Part shown: piece after piece, positions 52,574-64,000 of the stretch | Numbering within the stretch: position 1 is the first letter of the stretch | Layout: every line of letters starts with the position of its first letter | NCBI GenBank assembly: GCA_029783825.1 | Contig: JAREIK010003090.1 | Span: 347,206 to 411,205, forward strand | From: Sapria himalayana | Lineage: Eukaryota; Streptophyta; Magnoliopsida; Malpighiales; Rafflesiaceae | Length of the DNA: 64,000 nucleotides | Direction: 5' to 3' | The notes under the pieces: generated by a model | Seen by the model: only the letters and a program-made list of their open reading frames with translations | Database searches by the model: none | What the model was told of the DNA's origin: nothing | Position numbers and translations under genes: made by a program

Positions 52574-55500
52574 GAAGAAATGGACGCAAAAAAGAAAAGA
52601 TTCGCAAGTGTGAAGGAGTAAGCTTCTCACTTCTCAATGAAGATCAAAGATCGAAATTTTAACTATGATTCAACTCAATCTTTGAATATAAAAATAAATA
52701 AGTTAGAAAAAATAAATGGAATGAAGATCCAATTCCAAGAACTTTTGGTAAATCAATTAATGAAGAATTTAGACATGAACAATAACAGATATGGACTAGA
52801 AAACAAATCATACAAAGTATTAAACTAGAAAACATAGATGTGAAGAAGCCTGTAATTACAGATTCCTAGCATTACAAATATGGGCTGATTAGAGATTCGA
52901 ATAATTACAGACATTAACATTGACATATTTTGTGGAAAACTGCAATCAAAATACAATTTGCTCAAAAAAACTAACTAAGCTAAGAAGAATGAAATTAAGC
53001 AAAACTAGTTGACTACAGCACTTTTAGTAATCCAGTCACATCCATCATTAAGTTTACTAAAAAGATAAAGATTAGAAATGAATGAATATAATCTAGTAAA
53101 ACTAAAGATTTATACTATAGAGACACATGACTGAAATACAAAGAGTAAAGCCAAAGAAATGCATAAATAAATAGTTAATTAAAGTAGCAGCCTAAGGACA
53201 CCCAATCTTATGAACTAAAGACCTGCCAAAATAAATAGCTGTGTAATAGAAAGTTATCCTAATATTTAAGTAATTTACTTAAAGATTATTTACATACACA
53301 TCAATTCAAACTTAAAGGATAAGAAGGATGACAACTTATTAATTTAGCAAAAATTATAGATATGACCATCACTTATATACTTTTCCAATTAGATATTTAA
53401 TTGAGAAATTAATTTTTTGTATTGAAATGCCTAATTTCATTTTCTATGATGGTTGTTAGCTCATATAATATGAAATTTCCAATCTAATCTTTTATTAGCA
53501 GTCTAATCACATAAAAGGATTATTTTATAAAAGAAAGGATTAAAGAAAATCTACATTTTGGCAAGTGTAGCTCAAGAGGGCTATTTTTAATACTGCCCAA
53601 ATAGTCAATGAGCAAATAAACCAAATGGGCACATCACTTTTTTTAAAATATTAGAAAACAGGTTAATTAATTTCATCAAACAATAACATGGCTATAATTG
53701 GAAAAAAAATTATAAAAGCATTTAATATACTCATATTATAATGTTAAACCAAAACAAAACATTGTAGATATATAAACGACAAAAAATACAATGATACACA
53801 TAAATTCAAACAAAAAACTATAAATACATATATTTGTGTGTGTGTGTATCATATATCAAGAGTATCATCAAATGCACAAAAATAGTTATTAACATATGCT
53901 AAATCTAAAATAGCTGAAAAGAAAAAAGAAAATAAAAGGAAAACATACGCTAAATCAAGAGTATCATATATCAAGAGTTTCATATTATGCATTAATGATA
54001 CTTTTTGATTTTTGTTTATCATTATTTTTTTATTGCTAATTGTTGAATTTAACAAAAATTATATGACTAGAATAACATTAAAAATAAAATATCACACCAA
54101 TATTAATGATATTTCTTCATTTGGAGATTTAGATCCAATAAACAATTTTAATTAAAAAACTTTTCTCTGATATATTGATTCTCTGTAATAATCTCAGAAT
54201 CAACATTAGATCATAGTCAAAATTTTGAAAGTCATTATTAAATGACGTGTTTCATCTTGTTTGATTTTTTTTTTTCATTTAGTTCTACACTATTATTTTT
54301 GATAATTTCTAATTTTTTATATGTGTGACAAAGAAATTGGTAAGTTTTTTGTGTACAGCAGCATATTAGAGCACATGTTTCATTGTAAACAATAAATAAT
54401 GAGAATGTAAAGCAACCATAGATTAAACTATATAATCAACTTAACATGCACCACATGTCTATTATTTTGGATATATATACTATATGCACATTTTTTAAAA
54501 ACAAAAGTGTGTACTCTATTACTAATCAAATTATCTATCATATTACTCATGTAAACATTATACAATGATGGAATAATTACTTTTTATAAATATATACACG
54601 AAATAGGTCACCATGCATGGCCAGTGTGCTTTGAGAATGTATGGTATCTTAGAAAACACATTGAGAAAATTATGTACAATGTTTGTTCCCCTGCTTACAA
54701 TAATGTATAGTCTGACATGGGTTATTAGTCTTCTACACCCCCCATTTCTCCATCAAGTGTGATTTGATTCTACATGCCAATATTATATAGATATAATAAA
54801 GACTTAGAGTAGTGAATTTTTTTCAATAGTGCTATTAAACAAAAATCAATATTGGGCCAATTAAATTAATGAAAGCATCTACAATCATAACAGAATAGAA
54901 TAACTAATAGAATTAATTAAAGACCAGAAAATATGATTTATTAAGAAAAAAAAACTAAATAGAATTAATTCATAAGCATCCACCAACAAAAATTACAACC
55001 TCAACAAACTGTCAACATTAGCAATGACAGCAAAATTAAAGGTTATGGTTAAGTTTTACCTTCTTCTTTGAGAAAAATTTAAGAGTTTCACACTATAACA
55101 ATAGAAACCTATCTAGTAGATAAATTTCCACAGGTTCTTCATATTCATCATCTCTACAAGACAAAAATTTTTAAAATATAAAAAACCAAAAATTAAAATA
55201 TAAGATATAATTTTAATTTAAAAAATTATAGTACCTTGTTCTTCTTCTCCTCTTGTTATTATTTTCTTTGTCCTCTTTTACTATTCTTCAAATTTTATAG
55301 CTATAATACTTTTTGGTTGATTTGAAATCCATAAAACTTAAAAAAAAATAATTATTAGAAGATAAAAGTTCATACAACCAATTTATCATTAATACATAAG
55401 AACTCAACAAAAAAACACCATTTAACTCACTATCGATTTAAAATTTGCAAAACTCATTTTTAATTTCTCATAAAACTATAATGATGATAAAAAAAAACAT

Positions 55501-56649
55501 GCAGAGAGAGAGAGAGAGATGTTTTTGTTGGATGCGGTTCTTGGAAACAATCTTGTGATGGTAGTGTGTTCTAATAGTCGAAGGTTTTTCAGGAAGTGAA
55601 CTGACCTAATTACGTAGAAATGGCCAGATGGGGGAGAGTTGGGTTAGAGAAAAAATGTTAGAAAACGAAATTATATTATATTTAACCATTAATTATATTA
55701 TTTCATAAATACATAAATTTATGGTTAATAGTATATGAAATTTTTATGGTTATTTTTTATAATATTATTTATAAATTAATTAAATAAATTTCAGAAATAA
55801 AAAAAATTAATTTATGGTTATAACAATGGAGAAAATAAATAATAATACTAATAACCATGAACACTATTAATTGGTAATTAAATTTTCATATTATTTCATT
55901 TATTAAAAAATATATCATTTCATATAACCATTGATAAATTATATAAATATATAATCATACAATATTTATAACATCTCAATTAAACAAAAAATAAATAACC
56001 AAATAAATAATGAATAAGTAACATATCAATAATATTCAAATAACTAATTAATATATCTGACCATGAAAATAAAAATATATAATATTAACATTATCCAAAA
56101 AAATAAAATTAAAAATTAATTACTTAAAAATATAACTCAAAAAAAATAAGACTACACATAAATCCAAAAATAAAAAAAAATGCAAAAGCAACCAAATTTC
56201 AACTTGGATATTTTTAATAACAAATCATTTTAGATAATTTTTTAGTAGCTATTTCAATAATTTTAAAAAACAAGAACAAAATATTAAGCAAATAATAATT
56301 TTCTATACTATGATTATTAACTTCTGAATTAATAATCATACATCTAACTAAAAAAAATGGGTTATGAAAAGTATAGTACATGACAAATGAGAAGTATCAA
56401 CAACAAAATTTAAAAAAAGATTTGTTTACTTCTTTAAAGTAAACATCACGATAGAGGAGATCTATAATGACTCCTAAATGACAATGATAATTGAATTATC
56501 TCCCTCAATACCCAATAATACTATTGGCTTCATTCATAGATAATACTACTAATATTCCTATATGATATATCATTTTTTCATATCATATATACATTATAGA
56601 GATAATCTCTTGTGTATGCATAAAAGCATCATATTACACATCACTATTC
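52574..56649. other. AT-rich non-coding stretch
   Basis: About 4 kb without a recognisable gene, RNA or transposon end. Short open frames (52637-52828 and 53849-54055) have low-complexity composition and no family resemblance. A (TG)n run lies near 53837-53848 and a (GA)n run near 55504-55520. Confidence 0.6.
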
Positions 56650-57130
56650 TCTCAGTTGCACATTTATATTAATGTATAAACTTTTATATATAATGGCATA
56701 TGATTATATAAATGTTTAAGTGAATAGATATAATGTTATGCTTACAATATTTTTATAAATATTACACACACACACACACACACACGTAACACTTTTATAA
56801 ATATTATATAGTTTATATATCACATTTATATAAACATTATAAATTTTATATATTTATATAAAAATTTATATGTTATATAAATGTTTATAAATATGTATAA
56901 AGATTTTATATGTTATATAAATGTTATATAAGAAATTATATAAATGGATAGTATTATGTAAATGTTGTATAAATATTTATAAAAATCAATACATATGTAT
57001 AAATATTTAAATATAAATTTATATGTTTATATAAACATATCAATGTTTATATATAATGCTATACGTTTATATATATTAAAGTATAAACATTTATATATAA
57101 TGTAATAAGATTATATAAATATATAAATAT
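56650..57130 (-). repeat. AT-rich dispersed repeat, copy 2 (inverted relative to 17441-17975)
   Basis: The reverse complement aligns with 17441-17975 over about 450 bases, including ctatccatttatataatt and a CA-type dinucleotide tract near 56763-56785. A short phrase next to it (agcatcatattacacatcac near 56626) recurs at about 57985, suggesting the copy sits inside a further duplicated stretch. Confidence 0.75.
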
Positions 57131-58805
57131 TAATTAATAATGTTGTGTTTTTAATATTTATATAAATATTATATTGTTCCAAATCAAGCATACTATTTTC
57201 CAAACCAATACACCTCTCATGCTATAGTGTTTTTGAAAATATATTTTTTGTTTTTATTTTTTTATTTTTTTCAAATCATGAAATATACAGAAAGAATAAA
57301 GGTATTTTTTGAGTTTACCAGAAAGTAGAAATCTTTTATTTTGATATATTTTTTAATATGAATATTTACTTATTTACGTAATTTTTTTTAAAATATTAAT
57401 TTAATGCACCATAACATAATTTTCCCTACAACTAATAACATCTAACAACAATATCAAAATATTTTCAAACAATATTAAACTAGCAAAAAATAGAGTTCCT
57501 AATCAGCATCAACCTGAGTAAGTCATATTTTATATTTAATTTAGGATGGTTTTTTTTACATGTAAAAGATTAATTTTTTCCTTAATTTTATCAAAATTAA
57601 GGAGGTTGTAAAAAAACATGAACAATATCAAATTTAATGAATTTGATTTTATCACTATTATGCAATAAACACAAACAGAACACTCATGTGTTTTATTTTT
57701 TATTTATTTGTTAGCATGGACTTGTAATTTATTTTAATTTGGACTATTAATTGGAAGTATATTTTAATATCGTATAATTTGGACTGTTAATTGGAAGTAT
57801 ATTTTAATATCATATAATTTGGACTGTTAATTGGGTGTAAATTTTAATTTCTTATAATTTGACTGTTTATTATAATTTATTATATTTTGAAACTTTAAAA
57901 TAATTTAGAATCTACTGCATTTTTTGTAAAGTTTTCAAATAGCAAATTAAATGATTTGTATAGCATGAGAAACAAGCTTTAGTATAGCATCATATTGCAC
58001 ATCACTATTCTTTCAGTTTCACACATATTTATTTGAATGTGTGAAAGAATAGCAAAACTCAACAATTCTTTCACTAATTATGAATATTCTTAATTATATG
58101 AGTATTCTAATTTGAGTTGGATATAAATTTTAAGCAAATGATTAATACTTTTTATAATTTTTAAAATATAATTTTTAGATTTTATTTCTTGATAAAATAT
58201 AAATTTAGTATATTTTAACATTACACAAAGTCAACTTGACAATTCAAGTAGTACAACCTGAGATGGTATTCACCTACAAACTAAGCAACACAGATGTAGG
58301 TTGAGTATTTTTGGCATTACTAAATCAATGTGAGCAACCAAACTCTCCGAGATATTAGGTTTGCCTTACTTAATTACTAATTAAACAAATAAATATTTTG
58401 TCTTAACCCAAAATAGCATTTCTAACACAAGCACAATAAATAACTAAAACTTCCATCACTTGTAAACTCTTTTGAATCATAGACCATAAAATATATGATT
58501 TGCTTTTAATTAAATTGTTCATAAATAAATAAAACATATTGTGTTAAACGATAATTTAAACAATAAGATTTAAGATTATACTGACATTTCCATCCTATGC
58601 ATTATTTGTGATCAGCTAGCATTCATAAAAATTTTATATAAAACTAATATCAATTTTTTCTCAAGTAAGCTTGGTATTTATGATGTATGTATGCCAACTT
58701 TAATGGAAGTTGAGGTGTTAAATTGTTTTTCATGGTTTATGGTCTTGTACATAAAGGTTCATAAACCTATTTCTAATTTTTTAAATATCCATAACCTAAT
58801 TTATG
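57131..58805. other. AT-rich non-coding stretch before the Mutator-like element
   Basis: No coding recognised. It contains a 40-bp tandem repeat (57741-57860) and a repeat of the 56626 phrase near 57985. Confidence 0.6.
57741..57860. repeat. Three tandem copies of a 40-bp unit
   Basis: Units begin with ggact at 57741, 57781 and 57821. The first two are nearly identical (ggactattaattggaagta...), and the third diverges in its second half. Confidence 0.9.
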
Positions 58806-59339
58806 GAGATTTGTATGGAAATAATGCATTTTAAATAAAAAATATAATTCTAGTTTGAAAATTTTTACCAACTTAGTGCGTCTGGAAACATTGTGGCAAT
58901 GGCTATCATTCATAATGATGGTCATTACCACGCTGTTAAATTTTAAAAATTAGAGGCCAACAATGTGAATGTAAGCTAATAAATTTTAAAAATTTTCAAA
59001 TGCCGCCATTGGGAACGATGGCTATTTAATTAATCCAATGGTCATCGTTCACAATGCCAGCATTTGAATTTTAAAAATTTTCAAAAGCTGGCACTATGAA
59101 AGACTATTCTAAAAATGACGGCTATTTAATTAAACCAATGGGCATCATTCTCAATGCCGCCTATTAATTCAAGCCATCTATTTAATTAAAAATTTTCATA
59201 TGTGAGCGGTGAATTTGTAGTTGGGTAAGTTTTTAATTCTAAATCTGAATTGTAAAAGGCTGCAAAGATTTACTCAATTTGAGTACACCATGAGTTTGTT
59301 GTAGTTTCCTCCTCAAAAAATTACTAGTTTTAAGATGTA

Positions 59340-60955
59340 AGAAGGCCGAAGTATATCAATATCAATAAAAGTTGCATGTCATAGTTGTAAAAGATATTAA
59401 CTTATTTGTGATCAACAAATATAAAGGGCCGCATACTTGTGTAAATCCGTGTTTAAACTGAGACCATCATTAACTAGAGTCATAGTTGGTTGCTACTCAT
59501 ATAGAACCTATAATTATGGCACAATTTATATTGTCCCCTGCTACTTTTAAGAAATCATGATGGAGAAATAGGGATATAAAATTTCATATAAAAAAGTCAT
59601 GGATGGGAAGCATAAGGCATCTAGACACTTATTTGGTGATTTTATTTAATCATATATAGATCTCCCACATTTGTTCTTGGCCATAGAATAAGCCAATACT
59701 AGATGTGTTGTTATTTGGAAACCCATCTCTCATAGTGTGTCAAACAATGAGACATATCAGTAAGTGTTCTAGTCATTCAAGTCATCTATTGAAGGGTTCA
59801 CAAATTATCATCATATACTAAGCATTAATGGTACACATTTGTATGAAAAGTATAAAGGGACATTATTGATTGCTATGAGGTGTGACAGAAATAATTAGTT
59901 ATTCTCATTGACATTTGCTATGATAGAAGGCAAGAATAATGATTGTTGGGGAATTTTCATGGGATGTATTAGAATTAGAGTAACTTAACGGATAGGGTTT
60001 TGTGTTATATCTGACAGACATCCAGGTATTATAGCAGCTATGAGCGATCCTCATCTTCATTGGGATGCACCATATGTCTATCACAAGATCTATATGCATC
60101 ATCTTGCAAGCAATTTTATGACCAACTTCAACTATAAACTCTTAAATAATTTGGTGTGCAAAGTAGATGTTGCGACAACAACACGGAAGATAAATGGTCA
60201 TATGGCTACAATTGGGAGAATTAATTGTGAAGCATGAAAATGGTTAGAGGTGATCCCTCTTCCATTATGGGTACTTTGACATGATGGTGGTTGAAAATAT
60301 GGAATAATGACAACCAATATGTCAAAGGTATTTAATAGTGAAATAAAGGGGCTCATAGCTTACCAATCACTATATTAGTTCAGATAATATTTTCTTGCCT
60401 TAACATTTACTTTGTTGCAAGAAGGGAACAAGGTGCTGATAGATTGACATCAGATGAGCAGTTCACACAATATGTCGATACTCAGATTCAAAGTCATGTG
60501 GTTAAGGCTGAATCAATAGAAATTGTTCTTTAAGATTACATATAGGGCATATTTTCAATGTAAGGTCCAAGAGACCTCAACATAAATGACAAGAAATGCA
60601 CGTGTGGTAAGACACTAATATATGGATTTCCATGTAGCCATATCATAGCAACATGTCAGCATCGATGTGTTGATTTCAGTTTTTTTGTTCAAGACTACTA
60701 CACTACGCAGTCCTACTATGATAGTTGGGCAATCTTATTTTATCCCATATTCAAAGATGATGAAAGACTTTTTTATGATGGTCCAATGATTATATATCAT
60801 AGGTCAATGAAATGACAAAGTCAATAATTTATCCTAAATCAATCCATTTGCATAATGAAGTGGACATTAGGGAGGAGAAAACTAAGATAAAATGTAGGTT
60901 GTGCAAACAAGAGGATCACAATCAACAGTCTTGTAAGAATAGAAATCAAGTTTAG
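59340..60955 (+). pseudogene. Mutator-like (MURA) transposase, degenerate
   Basis: In order: the end of the MuDR DNA-binding domain (NLFVINKYKGPHTCVNPCLN near 59390-59460); a segment reading DINFGD-free ISYKK and HLFGDF near 59575-59650; and the MULE catalytic region with SINGTHLYEKYKGTLLIAMR (59821-59880), CVISDRHPGIIAAMSDPHLH (60004-60063), YMHHLASNFMTNFNYKLLNN and KYGIMTTNMS. A SWIM zinc finger has CTCGKTLIYGFPCSH (60597-60641), and a CCHC knuckle CRLCKQEDHNQQSC lies near 60893-60935. The first catalytic Asp, normally in SIDGTHLYGKYKG, is AAT (Asn) at 59827-59829. The second, in SDRH, is kept (60013-60015). Many in-frame stops and frameshifts, for example after CLN and before RIGFC, rule out a product. 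The upstream part of the DNA-binding domain is not recognisable. Confidence 0.9.
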
Positions 60956-61185
60956 TTGTTTATTTGTAAATGAGGCCTCACTTTTTTGTTGTTATTCGGT
61001 ATAAGACTTATGTACTAATATTAATTTCTTGTAAATGAGGCCCTGAATATTTTGTTGTTGTCTTGTATCAGACTTATTTTATTGAATGAAACATTCTTAT
61101 TTTATGTGTGTATTATAAATTATCATTGTGATTAATATTGACAACCATGTTTGACAATTATTCTGGATTTGTTTTATCTTATAGA

Positions 61186-63345
61186 TATGGCTAGGAGGTT
61201 TCATGATATGGATCTGTCGGATACTTCTATCTTGGTATTGCAAGATAGACATTGATCACACTTAGTAGATACAGAACAGGTTCATAATTTATTAATTAGT
61301 AATTACTATTAGTAGTTTTAACATGTAATTTATACATAATCACTTTTAAATTTGGTTGTTTCATTGCTTATAGCTTCAAAAGATCCTTTACCCTCGACAA
61401 TAGATGAGAGCCTTCATGACTATGTGAATGATGGATATTTGGATTCAGCCATACATGAGTAGGGCTGAATTTTATGGTATATATCATTTGGGCCACATTA
61501 TGATCGATTGGCCACAAATCACCTCACTTATCGAGAGATGGTGGCCCGAGACACACATGTTTCATGTGCTAGTAGGAGGGAAGATGATTATCTTATAAGA
61601 TGTTGCCATCATTTTTGGCCTTCGTATCCATGACCCAGCAGTCATTAGCACTTATGTGTTCGATGTGGTGGTGTTGTGAGTGGAGTTTCTCAGTGTCATC
61701 TCATCCACCGATGCTATTAGAGGAGCCACAATCTCCTTGTGGTGGTTATGTATCTAGTTATACACCCCACCACCTATTGCAGATGAGGTCACATTAGAGC
61801 ATTGTGCATGTGGGTTCATCTTAGTGCTTATTGGATCCTTCTTGTTTGTGGACAAGAAGGGTGTGCATGTTCTCATGTTCTTTCTCTCACTACTTTGAGA
61901 TGTGATGGATACTAAGATATATAGTTGGGTTGGTGCAGTACTAGCACATACATACCGTGAGTTATGCTGAGCTAACTTAAATCATAGCTATGGTATTAGC
62001 AGTTGTATTACATTCATATAGGTATGTAATAAATGAGAATGTGTATTGTTATGTATGGATGATTTATCATATTTTTCTTAACGCAATATAAAAATTACAA
62101 TATTATGACCCACCTTCTCATTATTTTGTATTCAGCTATGGTCTTGGGAGAGACTTCATGTTGGGCTACCCAATTTTGGGCAACCACACGCAGATATAGC
62201 ACCACCACTCACTCATGCCTTACACGATGCTGATATCAATTTTGGGGATGGTGACCTACCTGAGGCTATTCGCAATGGATTACCAGTTCAATCTCTAGAA
62301 AAGCCAGAGGTAGAGCTAGCTCTTTCACTAGGGTGTAGATGAAGAGTACCTTTGACATGGGTGCATAACCCATCGGGTGTACTCCTCCTAAACCGAGATC
62401 AGCTAGATGCACGGACTCCTGATCAGGTAATATTTATGTAAAATTATATGGTTCTATATTAATTATATTCATATTATTGTAAAATTTATTGATATTATGT
62501 GTTCACATGTAGGTGTCATGGCAACCATACGTGGGAGAGTTATTTGATCAGCTCCCATATATCTGCTTAGCTGATCATAAGATCTAGCAGATGATGTCAC
62601 AACTTATTTGTTTCAAGATTGTTGAGTGTCATCATCCAGATAAAGTCATGCACCAGTTTGGGATGCTTCAAAAGATACCTTCAGCTTGCTATTACGAGCA
62701 ACAGTTGCATGCAATGGATGCATGTGGATGATACGAGTGTAATTGGGCGATGTATCATGCAACATACATAGAATTATAGGAGATATGAGTGGCTAGGATT
62801 ATCACTTCACCCCCTATGGTAGGTTTAATGCACTTTCATTATCTATACATGCAGTGGTATTATCGTATTACATGATGTTTTATGACACCATTACTTCATA
62901 GGGATGATATGGGGTTCCATACTACACTTGGTAGTATGGATCTTTTAGTAAGTTAGAGTCATGTGTTTCTAAAATATTTTACCTAATTTTTAATTAATTA
63001 GATTTGTAATTATAATTCTTTCTTTGGTTCACTCAGATTGCTGCTATGGTTGACATAGCCATTCGCTCTCGTGTTGATACCCTTGGTGCTTTTTGTGACA
63101 TACATCATATTGCCCGGTCGGTGTTACACCAGATTGGTGAAGACCATCATATTGCTGGGTACACTAAGGAAGCTTCGACATCACATGAACAATTTATTAG
63201 ACCTCTGGTATCATTAACACCATCACGTATACATCTCATTCGAGGTAGAGGGAGAGGGAGAGCGGGAATTGATCACAAAGGTCATGCTCGAGATGGTGGG
63301 TTAGGTCATGGTTCAATTAGTGACAGTGGTTTAGGAACACTTTGA
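61186..63345 (+). pseudogene. Plant mobile domain (MAIL/MAIN-like) gene, degenerate
   Basis: Five exons can be traced. 61186-61280 reads MARRFHDMDLSDTSILVLQD then RH-stop. 61374 to about 62015 has FYGIYHLGHIMIDWPQITSL, IERWWPETHMFHVLVGGKMI and FILVLIGSFLFVDKKGVHVL. 62136-62426 has LWSWERLHVGLPNFGQPHAD and VPLTWVHNPSGVLLLNRDQL. 62513-62818 has WQPYVGELFDQLPYICLADH and VECHHPDKVMHQFGMLQKIP. 63037-63345 ends in an RGRGRGRA-type basic tail and TGA. Introns have GT and AG borders. The plant mobile domain is shared by host proteins such as MAIN and by transposons. Its place directly behind a MURA transposase marks this as the transposon version. Several in-frame stops make it dead. Its biochemical role is unknown to me. 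Confidence 0.85.
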
Positions 63346-63924
63346 GCCTACAATGCCTACTTTTTATACCACATCCAAGAAATTTATACACCCACACACC
63401 TGTATATCACCTTAAATACCCATTCAAATTGACGCATCACCTTCCCTACCCCCATATTGACACAATTCCTCTAAAAGTGCTTGTTCCTTCTGATTATCCA
63501 AGGTATTCTCTCATCATCTTGGACACAATTCTTGCTAAAGTTGGGTGTATTTAAATTTATCTTTTTAAAGTCTTTTAAATAAATATGATTATCTATTTTT
63601 TGTTGCATGTGATGTTTTGATTGAAACAGAAAGAAGGGTACATATTTTGTTGCCAAGGTGAAATCAAGTTTGAGACACTCGGTATGATGCCTCCTACAAC
63701 AATATCTCTGAGAGATTGTTCATACATGGGATTAGATTGCGTGAGCACTTGTTGACAATGCACAAAAAAAGGCTGGAGGCACCTGCAACTCTTTTTGTGG
63801 GACATGGGAAAAGATTGTCAGATCTGCATCATAGATATGATTTGATGTTTATCAAGCTTATGTATTTGTTGGATGATTAGAACTCATGTGTGTGTGTGTG
63901 TTAGCTTGAGATATTGTTGTAATT
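63346..63924. other. Tail of the Mutator-like element, no recognisable gene
   Basis: A plus frame at 63342-63554 is Pro/His/Leu-rich and could be a decayed extension of the plant mobile domain gene. A stretch near 63700-63830 (ATGGGATTAGATTGCGTGAG) has some coding-like appearance but matches nothing I know. A short (TG)n run lies at 63887-63901. Confidence 0.45.
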
Positions 63925-64000
63925 TAGTAGATATATTAATAGTCATATAGATAGATAGTCCGTTGGACAGATAGTCAGGTAGATAGACATTTTAGTAGAT
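63925..64000 (+). repeat. Start of another TAGA/GATA array
   Basis: Units of tagatagata, gacagatag and caggtagatag reappear in TAGA polarity and run off the right edge, including one GC-richer patch (gtccgttggacagatagtca). Confidence 0.85.

Larger units (their letters stand above)
58806..63925 (+). mobile_element. Mutator-like element with transposase and plant mobile domain genes, right end not found
   Basis: The left end begins gagatttgtatggaaataat at 58806 and follows the end sequence of the 20950-22327 element for about 190 bases. Then come short inverted or tandem pieces (58930-59200, with catcgttcacaatgcc and its variants). The MURA-like transposase gene follows at about 59340-60955 and a plant mobile domain gene at 61186-63345, both plus strand. 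I do not see the matching right inverted end before the tetranucleotide array resumes near 63925, so the end is lost, diverged or outside the window. Both genes are broken. Confidence 0.75.

Overview
The window is nuclear DNA from a flowering plant and looks like a transposon and satellite graveyard with no intact gene. The plant assignment rests on CACTA (En/Spm) elements of plant type, a Mutator-like transposase paired with a plant mobile domain gene, and broken copies of plant nuclear genes. The species cannot be fixed from the sequence. All functional calls come from recognising protein motifs by eye; no search was run.

Layout. (1) 1-8110 is a degenerate TAGA/GATA tetranucleotide array that flips strand at a palindrome near 7275. 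(2) 8190-16974 is a mosaic: inverted copies of a CACTA-family end (8190-8757 and 13965-14550), about five copies of a ~544-bp AT-rich satellite (9118-11966), and small exon pieces of unrelated host genes. These are an enhancer-of-polycomb-like exon, a SWIB-domain gene, tripeptidyl peptidase II, diaminopimelate epimerase and snRNP Sm F. The mosaic ends at a CACTA terminus at 16974. (3) 16975-23645 holds an intron-containing, stop-riddled fragment of tubulin-folding cofactor D, a broken Sm F gene split by a short Mutator-like element, and a kinesin-12 tail piece fused to a second CACTA end that finishes at 23645. (4) 23660-43633 is about 20 kb of TAGA/GATA array. It is interrupted once at 29.8-31.2 kb and flips strand again near 41.2 kb, where a fragment of the 544-bp satellite sits. 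(5) 43634-52573 is a nearly full-length but dead CACTA element carrying TNP2 and a TNPA-like gene on the minus strand. (6) 52574-58805 is AT-rich DNA without a recognisable gene. (7) 58806 to about 63900 is a degenerate Mutator-like element with a transposase (MURA) and a plant mobile domain gene. The tetranucleotide array resumes at the window's end.

The most notable theme is gene-fragment capture. At least seven unrelated host genes are represented by short pieces, mostly one to four exons with introns retained, and several abut CACTA subterminal sequence directly. Sm F pieces occur in two places with the same flank, so capture probably came before duplication of the element. The second theme is about 26 kb of GATA-type array whose polarity reversals are tied to a palindrome and to a satellite fragment. 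The long open frames rich in Tyr, Leu, Ser and Ile on the TATC strand of these arrays are arithmetic artefacts: a (TATC)n tract has no stop codon in any frame.
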